A DNA stretch of 64,000 nt from Wuchereria bancrofti (Eukaryota; Nematoda; Chromadorea; Rhabditida; Onchocercidae): NCBI GenBank assembly GCA_005281725.1, contig SSBO01000009.1, positions 644,585 through 708,584 on the forward strand. Direction: 5' to 3'. The notes beneath the pieces were generated by a model that worked only from the letters and a program-made list of their open reading frames with translations, was not told where the DNA came from and did not search any database. Of the stretch, positions 12,245-21,760 are shown piece after piece. Both the position numbers and the translations under genes were made by a program. Position 1 is the first letter of the stretch; each line of letters opens with the position of its first letter.

Positions 12245-12500
12245 ACCATTATTTTTTTTAATTTTTTGTTTCTTTTTTCATTTTTTTTTTGTTTTTTTGT
12301 TCTTTTAATTTTTTTTATTTTTTTTGTTTTTTTTTCTTCATTCTTTTCTTTTTTTTTTGTTTTTTTTCTTCGTTTTTTTCTTTTATTTTTTTCATTTTCT
12401 TTTTTATTTTTTTTTCTATTTTTTTTATTTTTTACATTTTTTCTTTTTTATTTTTTTTTTGTTTTTTGTTTTTTTTGTTTGTTTTTTTTTTTATATTAAA
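12245..12500. repeat. Polypyrimidine (T-rich) low-complexity tract
   Basis: About 250 bases consist almost wholly of T runs broken by single C, G or A. All three plus frames translate to Phe-rich peptides and are artefacts of composition. Such a tract is strongly asymmetric between strands and is prone to replication slippage and assembly error. Confidence 0.8.
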
Positions 12501-13005
12501 GACCAAAACAAAACTAGAAAACACAAAATTATAAAAACAAAAACAAGTAACATTACTAAAGAGGCTAATCCTAAGAATCCAATTCCAAACCATGTTATTT
12601 ACGATTATGTCAGATAGCGATTCTACCAAATAATTGGAAATAAAGACGAAAATTTCTCACCAGTGAAGAGCGAAAATTCAAAAATTTCAAGACTAACTGG
12701 TTGGATTAGAACTTAGAAATTAGTAATTGTTAACAATTAGTAACATAAACAATAAAGTTCAAAAGTTAATAACCACAAAAATACAAAAATCAAAAAGCAA
12801 ATTAAAAAACCTCAAAAAAAAAAGAAAAAACATTAACTTTAAAATCAGTAACGCAAAAAAAAAATAAAAAAAATCCAAAATTAGTCGGCTAGTTGAAAAA
12901 GAAATAAAAATACTTGCGTAAGGATGAGGATCTCAGCGCTGGAGCGGGCGCAGGTTGGACAAGGATGGCTTCGCACAGGACAGTGCTCCACTGGTAGAAA
13001 TTATA
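12501..13005. other. Non-coding, 3' flank of zinc-finger gene
   Basis: A-rich sequence downstream of the minus-strand zinc-finger gene. The last approximately 100 bases (12920-13005) are GC-rich like the gene and are probably its 3' UTR. Confidence 0.35.
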
Positions 13006-14566
13006 TCACACTTGCGCACCTGAAAAAAAAATGCGAAAATTAATTGAGAAATAAATTAATACTTAATACTTCTGATAATATTGTTTGAAAAACAAAAGTT
13101 TCACCTACTTGGAATGTAATAGTGCTGGGCCTCATCGCTTCTACCAGCCAGTTCGAGCCTTCTTCGCTTAAAAGCCCTTTCACTTATAACGGCTTTTGTG
13201 GCCTTGGGGCACCATTCCAAGGCATGAAGCTCCATCGTGGCTGCTATTTCTTCATCGGAGCTCACATGCGGCATATCAATGAAATGGCCGCACTTCTGGC
13301 AAAAGCCTGAAATACACATATTTCAATAGGAAGTGTTTTACTTTGCAGGTAAAGTTACCAATCACAAATAAACTTTCAAAAAAATGGTTTTGAAAACTGC
13401 TCTTACACTTAGAAATGAAGTGAAACTCACCATTCTGCCTGTGCATTTTGCCCGCATGGATTCGCCATCCTTTTAAGGTCCCAAATTCCTTCGGGCACAT
13501 ACCGCACTCTGAAAATATCACAATAATATCCAAATGCATTCAAATTGCTCATATAAGACAATAAATTTAAAATAAAGTTTTTAACTGTACACCAATAAAG
13601 AGAATTTAAATTTACCAATTGTAGTCGACCCGTCAGCATTTCGAATTACCGTGTACGGGTCGATCTCGGGCGCTACTAACAGCTGCCGGTATTGAGGCGG
13701 TAAACCTTCCACTACCGGCGGTTGGAAGGCTGCCGGACCGGATTGTACTGCGTTAGAGACTTCTTCCTCCATAACTGGAACGCGTATTGTTCGAGAACGC
13801 CTGAAACATATTTATTCAAGACTTTTTAAAAAACTAGCTGCTACAAGTTTAATTTTTATCCAACATACTATTTGCCAAGTGTACTACATTGTCCGCTATT
13901 CTTTGCTATTTCTTGGTTAGAAATGAAACTTACAGTACTATTTCTCGAATTCGTTCCACTCGTCTGCGCCTTGGGACCTCTGTGGGCGCTGTTGGTACCA
14001 CATCTAGCATTTCTTCATCTGATTCCTGTGGTACCGACCGCCACTCCACCATTGCCACCTCCTCTGAGCTGCTTTCATGGTGAACCAGTGCCGGTTCTGG
14101 TCCATCCCATATTTCCTGCTGCAGCTCGGCTTCTTGTTCTCGTTCGAGGAGGTCGAGCACGAGCATTTCCTCATTCTCGCGTTGTTGCTCCATTTCACGC
14201 TCGTGCTCCAGGAGCTCTCGGAACACTTCCAGCTCCTCCTGGGTTGGCGGTGGAGTCGGGCGACGCATTAAATCCGCCCTTGGGACCTCGAAGGCCTCAT
14301 CCTCACGCGCTTCGAGCCCATTTCCCTCCAACCTCGCCCTCAAACCATTAATCTAAAAAAAAAAATCATACGATTAATGCAACTAACAACAAGTTCAATA
14401 AGTAAATTAAATAGTAAATTACATTCGAGATTAAAAATGAACATACCAGGCTCGCCGCATTCTGTAAATAATCCTCCAACACTTGGAGGTACAGCGGTTC
14501 ATCGCGCAAATGATTCTTCAAATCTACCAAAGTTGGTAGATTTGGGCCATACATCTTAGCGTCCAT
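13006..14566 (-). CDS. GC-rich six-exon zinc-finger protein of unknown function
   Basis: Exons: 14566-14447, 14352-13934, 13800-13616, 13508-13431, 13306-13109, 13019-13006; all junctions are in phase and give 337 aa. The start ATG follows a TTTTTCAG acceptor 5 bases upstream, consistent with a trans-spliced leader or a 5' UTR intron. Layout: short N-terminal segment (1-40). Next comes a long Glu/Arg-rich, probably helical stretch (about 41-170) with acidic runs. A Pro-rich linker follows (about 185-240). A C2H2 finger, [20 protein letters not shown] plus MH, covers 243-264 (C-x2-C-x12-H-x4-H). A second Cys/His cluster starts FCQKCGHF (270-277) and ends with EWCPKA. The exons are clearly GC-rich compared with every neighbour. 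The finger resembles those at the N-terminus of R2/NeSL-type retroelements as well as ordinary host fingers. No reverse transcriptase or other element part is visible. Function not recognised. Confidence 0.7.
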
Positions 14567-17500
14567 AATTGCTGAAAAACTACACATATATAGCTGACAA
14601 ATTGATAAATCATTTCAAACATTCAGCTTATTACTATAATTTTATTTTTTAAATAAGCTAAGAATACAGTAGGAAAGCAATGAGTAAAATTTATCCACTT
14701 GTATTCTTCTAACAACAATCATTCCTACTACATTTGTCCATGTAAATCGATCAGACCACAAAGAAAGAAAAGAAATGGAATAAAAAATAATTTAACCGTA
14801 AAATAAAAACATCACAAGTAGATTCGAATACAAGTAGATTACTTTACTCTCATTACTATAAAGGAAGGAAAAGAAGAAAGTAATGAGTGCAACATACCTC
14901 TTAGCTCTGCAATGGATTGACTCGTTATCATAGTTATATATATTTGGTAGATCATAGAAAGTCAAGAAAAAAACCTCAACTGTAGGGCATCTGCACCTTT
15001 GCAATCTCTTTTGATTGGTAGATTAAAATAATGAAACTGTGAAATGTCCCATTATTTGTCAAAATCTCGGTTAAGTAATGTTTCAAGAATTGTTAAAAGA
15101 TTAACCAAATTTTGTACAATGAAATCATTGATTAAGTTTCTTTGCAGTAATGGTGAAATCATTTCTCGGATGATTGGACATTGGTTACTTTCTTTCAATG
15201 ACTTCTTCCTCTGTTCGTGCTATATTTCTATTTCTCTTCTCATTGGGTAACATTTTATGCTTTTTTGGGATAAACATTATGTCATTGTCACTAATTATGC
15301 AAAATATTGCTGCAAATTGTGATCTTTTGCTTCGTTGGCGCATTAATGTTTGTTTCAAGAAATGATATAGCTTAAAATGCAAATGTTTTGCTATTAGTAA
15401 ATCTTTGTCGTATTAGTAAGTCTTAAAATTTTTTTGGTTATTGATTTTTTTTCTTTAACTGGTATAGTTTTTTGTTCTTTTATTTGTATATTTCAGAGTG
15501 ATTGTATATCTTTAGTTGCTTATTCTTCTGTTTGTCATAGAGGATTTGTTTTTTTTTTTTATAGGAATCGTCTGAAATCAGTATATTCCCTTATGGTAAG
15601 TATATAGTTTTACTTATAATGTTATTTCATGACTATACTTCTATATTAATATTTTATTTTATTGGAGAATTTTATCACAAGTAAAAATGTTTTGCTACGT
15701 ATATGCTTTCTATGTTTTTTTTTTTTGATATTTAAAATCAAAATCTTTCTTTGCCCAAATTAATATTCATTTTGTTGATAATTCGCTTAATTTGTGAATA
15801 TTATCGGAAACATTCTGATTAAACTGTTATTCGCCAGGTCAAAGATCAGCAAGCAAAGTTACATATATTTTCGTTATACAGAAAAGGGCGTTAGTACCAA
15901 ATTATAAGGATATAATTTTTAGTTTTTTCATTAAACGATTATAATTACCTTTCCACCAGTCAGTTTTTCGCTTCCATAAATCTATTAGCAAGATGATTCA
16001 TCGGAAATTAATTGAGCAAGAAAACAATGTATAATGTTATTATTAAAAATATTATTTAATAATAACACCAAAAATTTTCAAAAACTAACATTTAAATGCA
16101 CAAACAGATGGATATTCATTGTTTTCATCATTATCTCTTAAAAATGTACCATGTAAAATTGACTTATTTCATCATTTGAATCAATCAGATCTTGATAACT
16201 TTTGACCTCTTCTACTCATTGTTTTGAATACTGCCTAAAATACAGCTCCAGAATCATTTCCATGCTTTAAAACTATTTTCTGGGATATTTATTATTTATG
16301 AATTCTTGTAATACAAAATAAATTTTTGCATAATTAGATGCAAATTTGATTAAGGTATAAACTGTAGCATATTCACACGTTTTAAAGTTTAAAGTTTTTA
16401 CTGAAACCATTTTTGAGTTCTGCTAAAAATATTGCAATTATGTTGAAGTTATAAAGATCTGTAAAGAAAATGTAAATGTCATATTTAATTTTGCTAAAAA
16501 TTCATCCAATCTAAAATTTGAAATTAATTTAATTAATGTATCTGTACTTATTATCATGTAAGAAAATTTGTATCATAGAATTTCTCTTTCTCTCTTTCTT
16601 TCCCTCTCTTTCCTTATTATTTTTCAGTGCTTATTTGTTTTGTACATCCTTATAACTTTCAACAATTACAATATTTTTTTAGCAAAACTCTAAGAAAATT
16701 TTATCCATTGATAATGATTAAATAGTTCGTGAATTTAAAATACTCGAAAATGTTCAATCATTAAATTTCAGTTTACACTTTATAATATTCAGCCATTAAG
16801 TTTCAATTTATACTTTATACATTAGATGTGTTAGAAATAAATAAATAAGACAATAGTAAAAATTTGTCAGAAGTTTGACAGCAAAGCTGATAATTATTAT
16901 AGAGAAGGTAATAATTCAATATCAATATCATGTTACTCTTATTTTTTTTGTTATCATTTTGTTATTTGATATACTGTTATTTTCAATCCTAATTTAATTT
17001 CCAATCTATTAATTATTTGAAAACAAAACAAATTTTCTTTAACTTTAAGTTTTTGCTTAAATATTGTACTGTACGAAAAATTACCAACTCTATTCTTATA
17101 ATGTCTAAATGTAGAATTTTGAGTACATTCAACAGGTGTCCTTTCATGTTTAAAAATCAACCAATTTAATAGAGGAAATAATCTAAATAGTTTGATTTTT
17201 ATGTTGAAATATATCTTTTGGAGGTTTATTTCAATATACATACGTTCAGTTGTTTTCCATTTTTGTCACCAGTGATAGCTTAATTCTCGGGCAAATACAC
17301 ATAGGGTAGGTTACAGTTTAGTTAAATTAACTTTTGTTTGAGAAGCTATCATTGTTACTGCAAATCGGTCGATATTCACTGGGTTAACAGTAATAACGTC
17401 TTTTTGGCTTATTTAAGGTTTGATTTAGAAAGTAAACTGTAATTATGCCATATTTCCAATATTTCTCAATTGTTACCATTTTTACATTGCGATAAATGCA

Positions 17501-18234
17501 AAAGTTATAATATGATAATAGAGGTATATAAATAAATAAAGGAATTATGATGATGAAATTAAATTAAAAATGAGATATATAAATAAATGATGAAATTTTT
17601 GATAAAATTAAGTTAAAAGCTGAATGGCAATGGGATAGTATTTGAACAATTTAGCACGTTCAGACCAAATGGTTTTCTATCGATATATTTTTCAAATAAA
17701 GTCCTTAATTCTTACATTAATTCTAATTAAATTTTGAATTAATTTAATCCATTAATTTAAATTAATTTAAATTAGTTACGATAAATAATTTCCAACTGTT
17801 ATCCTTCTAACGCATTTCCATGGTATTTTGAAATATTTCTCCTTTCCATCCTAATCATCAATACATTTCAGCAATATTTATGTGCCTTTTACAATCTTAT
17901 CGATTTTTGTTCCCTCTTCAAATACGATACTACTTATGTTTCACTTTATTACATTTCATCAATATCTACAAACTTTCGATAAGATTGTAAAAGGTTATGC
18001 GACTTTTATTATCTCTTATCAATCTCTTATTGATATTATCAATCTCTTGATATTATCAAAAAAGATATTATCAATGTCTTATTCACTCTCACAATACAAC
18101 ATACTTTCTCATCTATTCTCTCAACAAAAATGAAATTATGTCGTTTTAATTCATCGCTCAATAATTTTTACTAATGTTATCTCTTTTTCTCACCTTTCTC
18201 TTACCTATCTGTTGTGTATATAAATGTCACATTT
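14567..18234. other. AT-rich intergenic region
   Basis: About 3.7 kb without a supportable exon. It contains a pyrimidine-rich CT tract near 16581-16612, an AATTAA-rich stretch near 17710-17775 and a 19-bp inverted repeat listed separately. Short ORFs near 14.8-15.4 kb and 17.9-18.1 kb lack codon bias, splice context and homology. Confidence 0.4.
17885..17994. repeat. Perfect 19-bp inverted repeat (hairpin potential)
   Basis: The 19 bases CCTTTTACAATCTTATCGA at 17885-17903 occur as an exact reverse complement at 17976-17994, separated by 72 bases. Perfect arms of this length are unlikely by chance at this distance. They could be the ends of a tiny MITE-like element or a hairpin. No target-site duplication was evident next to the arms. 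Confidence 0.6.
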
Positions 18235-18239
18235 AATCA

Positions 18240-18423
18240 TTGTGGAAGAAACCGCATTTGAACATCTTGGAAAGACTAAATTTGAACATCGCAGGGAAGC
18301 CATATTTGCACATGATGGCCACATCCGCACATTATGGCCATATCTGCACGTGATAGCCATATCTGTACGTGATGACCACATCTGCACGTGATGGCCACAT
18401 CTGCACATGATGACCACCTGCAC
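18240..18423. repeat. 19-bp tandem repeat array, left part
   Basis: About six clear copies of a 19-bp unit (consensus GGCCATATCTGCACGTGAT, variants with CACATGAT) run from about 18298 to 18423, preceded by more diverged units containing ATTTGAACATC. Several units carry the E-box palindrome CACGTG. The array is interrupted at 18424 by an LTR-like element, and related sequence resumes after 19045. The minus-strand frame across it is repetitive Cys/Met/His-rich translation and not a gene. Confidence 0.75.
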
Positions 18424-19045
18424 TGTCGCGGATTTTAATATCGCGAAACTCTAAAATATTATACGAGAGTTGAGAATATGAGTAAGAAATATGTTCTTGA
18501 AGTCTTGCAAATAGTGCTTATAACTCCTTGTTTCCAATCTTATATTTAGTCTGTAAATCTTTTATATATTGTTTACACGGTATTAGCTCCTCATTTAGTT
18601 GACCTCATTATTGTGTCGCCACTAATTGTAAATTATGCCCTGAATCTATGAGGTCAACAACTTTTGTTAACTGATGTCCTTTGCGGTTTGTCAACTAGTA
18701 ATTAGATTTACTTGTAAACCAGGTCAACAGCTTTTTGTTAGACCAATTACTCTTCCGGCAGGTCAACTTCTCATTGCCATACACTTTGTTTATGCATATT
18801 GCTTGTTATATAAAGAGGTCACCCTTGTTGAGTGAAGATATTGTTTGTTTTTACCAAGAACTAGGAGAGTTCAACTTCAATTTTTCTCTATCAAGTTATT
18901 GTCAAGTTTCTCTATCAAATTACTATTGTTCTTACTAATAAAGGAATTATTATATTCCTCTGTTATCCTACATATTTACATCTAAATCCAACGAATCAAC
19001 AACCTCTCCCAAAATAATAATTAAATTCTCAAATCTTCCACAACA
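18424..19045 (+). mobile_element. Solo LTR of an LTR retrotransposon (622 bp)
   Basis: The element begins TGTCGCGG and ends CACAACA (TGT...ACA termini) and is flanked on both sides by the same five bases TGCAC (18419-18423 and 19046-19050), a typical LTR-element target duplication. Inside are a TATATAAAG box (18807-18815) and an AATAAA signal (18937-18942) about 125 bases later, the spacing expected for a U3-R-U5 structure. No internal domain, primer binding site or second LTR is present, so it is interpreted as a solo LTR left by recombination. Family (Pao/Bel or Gypsy) cannot be decided here. It sits just upstream of the MTR3 gene in the same orientation. Confidence 0.65.
18598..18822. promoter_or_regulatory. 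Cluster of AGGTCA half-sites in LTR U3
   Basis: AGGTCAAC occurs at 18651-18658, 18721-18728 and 18760-18767, once inverted at 18598-18605, and AGGTCAC at 18816-18822 directly after the TATA box. AGGTCA is the core half-site of many nuclear hormone receptors. Any role in transcription is inferred from sequence only. Confidence 0.4.
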
Positions 19046-19453
19046 TGCACATCACCGTCACGCTCGAATGTCACAAAAAAGCCGTATTTGAAATCGCGGA
19101 TAAATAACAAGAGCAACCGGGAATGGACCAAATTCGGAACGAGGTGGTCTCTTGGTATGAAGGATGTAAGTAAAATTATCAGTCAGCTTTTTTTATTATT
19201 ATATCTTTTGGTTGGCAAAGCATTTATGAATAAAATTTTATTACTGCATAAGCAAAAAAAAAGAAGGAGTGATTGTTTCCAATAGGTTTCAACAAAGTTG
19301 AATTTTGCTGTTGATATAGTAAATAAATGTAATCGTATAAATAAAGACATTGGATGGACTTTTTACAGCATTTTTTTATTTATATTGCATCGACTTGTTC
19401 ATTAAATTCTCCTGTTAAATTCATTGGCTTTTTTTTTCATTCTGTTTTAGACT
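19046..19453 (+). other. Upstream region of MTR3 with possible 5' exon
   Basis: The first roughly 60 bases resemble the 19-bp array on the other side of the LTR (for example AGCCGTATTTGAAATCG). A short frame ending ATG AAG GAT (19157-19165) is followed by a consensus donor GTAAGT. It would join in phase to the acceptor at 19450, giving M-K-D-T before the downstream ATG. This could be a 5' UTR exon or an alternative first coding exon of the exosome gene. Confidence 0.4.
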
Positions 19454-20788
19454 ATGCAACATTCTTCGGTGAAACCAGTACCATTAAATAATCTTTTAAA
19501 ACGAACGGAAAATGCTAAAGTTGGGACAAGTTTGGAGAACGAACGGAATACATTCCGACCAATTGTAATGCAAACAGGTGTTTTACATGATCAGAAAGGC
19601 ACAGTTTATGTTGAATTTGGTTCAACAAAAATTATTTGCTCAGTTGATGGTCCAAAAGAAATAACGAAAAGTACAGATGTCGACCCAACGGAGGGGCAAA
19701 TTTATGTTTTTTTGAAGAATGTTTCAGCAGAAAGCAATTCTCTCCCAGGTATTTATTTGTACTTTATTTTTCAACTTTTTGAAATATGCCACAAAGTTTA
19801 AATACCGAAACAGTTAAGCAAATTTATTCATAGTTGTGGAAAAAATAACATTTTATCCGAGTAGTTAATTATTAAGAAAGGGATAAAAATATAGGTGTTG
19901 TGTATATTATTGCGTCTTCTAAAACGGTGGTTCTGATATCACTGGCGGTAATGCCAAATGTATCTGTTCTAAGCTATCAATTTTGTTTCTGCCTCATCAC
20001 TAAAGGTTTTGTACTTTCCCGTAGATTTCTATCTTTTGATATAAAGCTTTATAGCAAACAAACAAACTGAATCGTTTTATTATTAATCTTCTCGAGGATA
20101 TCCTAGCACGTTGTTTTTCGTATTCACTGGACTAATAGCAGTAGATTACAATAAATAAAATTAAAACAAAATGAAAAACAAAGGTTAAATGATGTATTTC
20201 ATATGTGTTTACGTCGGTAGGACAAAATTGTTTGACTGAAAAATAGTAAGTAGTCAATTATTGATCATCTTAATGCATTAATTTTGAATTTCAGGTTCAA
20301 ATTCTTCCTCAATTTCAAATAAAGAAAACAGTAGAATACGTAATGCCATCGAGTCAGCGTTACGATCAATTGTTTGTTTGGAGTTATTTTGTAAAGCACA
20401 GATTGATGTTGAAATAACTGTTCTCAATGATGATGGTGGTGTTTTGGCAGCTTCTTTAATTGCTTCTTCATTGGCTCTAATCGATTCTGGTATTCAAGTT
20501 TATGATGTTTGTGTAGCAGCTCATATTGTTATGTTAACTGATGGGCGGATCATTGTTGATCCATCAGTTAGCTCATTTCCGCCCTCTTCTATATCTGATT
20601 CAGAGGATTTCCCCAGAAATGCTCATCTTTCAGTTACCGTTGGTATGATGCCGTCATTAAATCAGTTAACATGTTGTGAATTTGTTGGCATTGCAGAACC
20701 TCACCAATTAAGGCATGCTATTGCTGTAGCCGTAGAAAATTCATTGAAATTATATCCTTTGGTGCGTAAAACACTTAACAACAAGTGA
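19454..20788 (+). CDS. Exosome RNase PH-like subunit MTR3 (EXOSC6/EXOS-4.2)
   Basis: Two exons, 19454-19748 and 20295-20788, join in phase (G|GT) to give 262 aa. The RNase PH fold signature is clear: RPIVMQTGVLHDQKGTVYVE, then GSTKIICSVDGP, then, in exon 2, RIRNAIESALRSIVCLELFC, NDDGGVLAASLIASSLALID and a C-terminal LTCCEFVGIAEPHQLRHAIA. The RPI..xxG.L...G..Y.E.G.TK...V.GP pattern fits MTR3 better than RRP41 or RRP46. In eukaryotes the protein is a structural, non-catalytic member of the six-subunit ring of the RNA exosome, acting in nuclear and cytoplasmic 3'-5' RNA decay and processing. The ATG lies 3 bases after a GTTTTAG acceptor, consistent with trans-splicing or an upstream exon (see 19157-19165). 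An AATAAA lies at 20923-20928. Confidence 0.85.
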
Positions 20789-21760
20789 TATAATGATTTA
20801 TTAACTGATATTACAATTACTGATATTGATAGTCGAATAGCATGCTAGTAGCTATTTCATTTTTCTGCTATTTGAATAATACCTGAGTTGTATTCTTGAC
20901 AAAACGAATTGAAAAATAGCTTAATAAATTTATTCAGGGATTTAGGCAGTTACATCAAGGTTTGTTGTATTTTTCGATCTCAGTTTGTTACAGTTTTTTT
21001 TTATCAGTGTTTTTGTTGTTTTTCTGTTGATAACTGATGATTGTGCTTTATTCATCTTGATTCCATCTAGCTAATAAAAAAAGTTGTATTTAAAACTGCT
21101 CTAATATTTGCCTTAGACATACAGTTGTACACTGATAAAACTTAATTTTTTTTTTGCTAGTTGATCAGTGGTTGTTTTTTTTGTAAAACGCTAAACACCT
21201 CACTAATTCATATCTGTTTTACTTTCTGTTTTGTGACGTTTTTATCGTTGTAATTTTTGAAATTTTTGAAGGATTTTCCAAATAAACAAAGAATATGGGC
21301 AGTGTTAAGTTTCAGCTTAGTTTATTATTATCCGAGATTTTGCACTAATTAAAATACCTCTTCAGGAAGCGTTGAATAGAAAGTTTGCCAAGTACATTTC
21401 ATTGACAAAGAAAGATTCCTCATCTTTGCTGTTTTGCCATTAAATTATTTTAATGAGAAACAAAAAAAAAATTTGTTTTTTTTTTTTTGAGTTGACTGTG
21501 CTACTATTAATCGTTGAGGCTCCGCTGTCATTTATCATCTTTTTGTATTTCGCCTATGTGGAATGTGATAAGATGGTGTTAATATTACCACTGTAAGTAT
21601 TCCAGTATTGTTGTGTCTCTAATTATTGATTTGAGAGCACGAATATTTTTTGTTTTTACCTTAGCTTTTGTTTTTCTAGAATTGTTTTTGCTTCAGGGGA
21701 CGAAAAGATAGCTATCAAATTAGTCTTATTTGTTTCTCAGGAATTTCTAGTTTTCATTTG
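20789..21760. other. Intergenic region between MTR3 and CCCH-CHY gene
   Basis: This contains the MTR3 poly(A) signal (20923-20928) and the 5' flank of the next plus-strand gene, including the acceptor-like TTTCTCAG (21733-21740) and TTTCTAG (21744-21750) just before its ATG. No ORF or RNA gene was recognised. Confidence 0.45.

Noticed and set aside
12266..12617. Overlapping Phe-rich plus-strand ORFs
   Set aside because: They are translations of a T-rich low-complexity tract present in all frames, with no start context or homology.
15044..15382. Overlapping ORFs of 60-70 codons on both strands
   Set aside because: They overlap each other on opposite strands, lack splice signals in phase and show no recognisable domain.
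18205..18423. 72-codon minus-strand ORF with repeated CRYGH-like motifs resembling metal-binding repeats
   Set aside because: It is the 19-bp tandem array read in one frame; the units vary in ways that do not preserve the cysteines and histidines.
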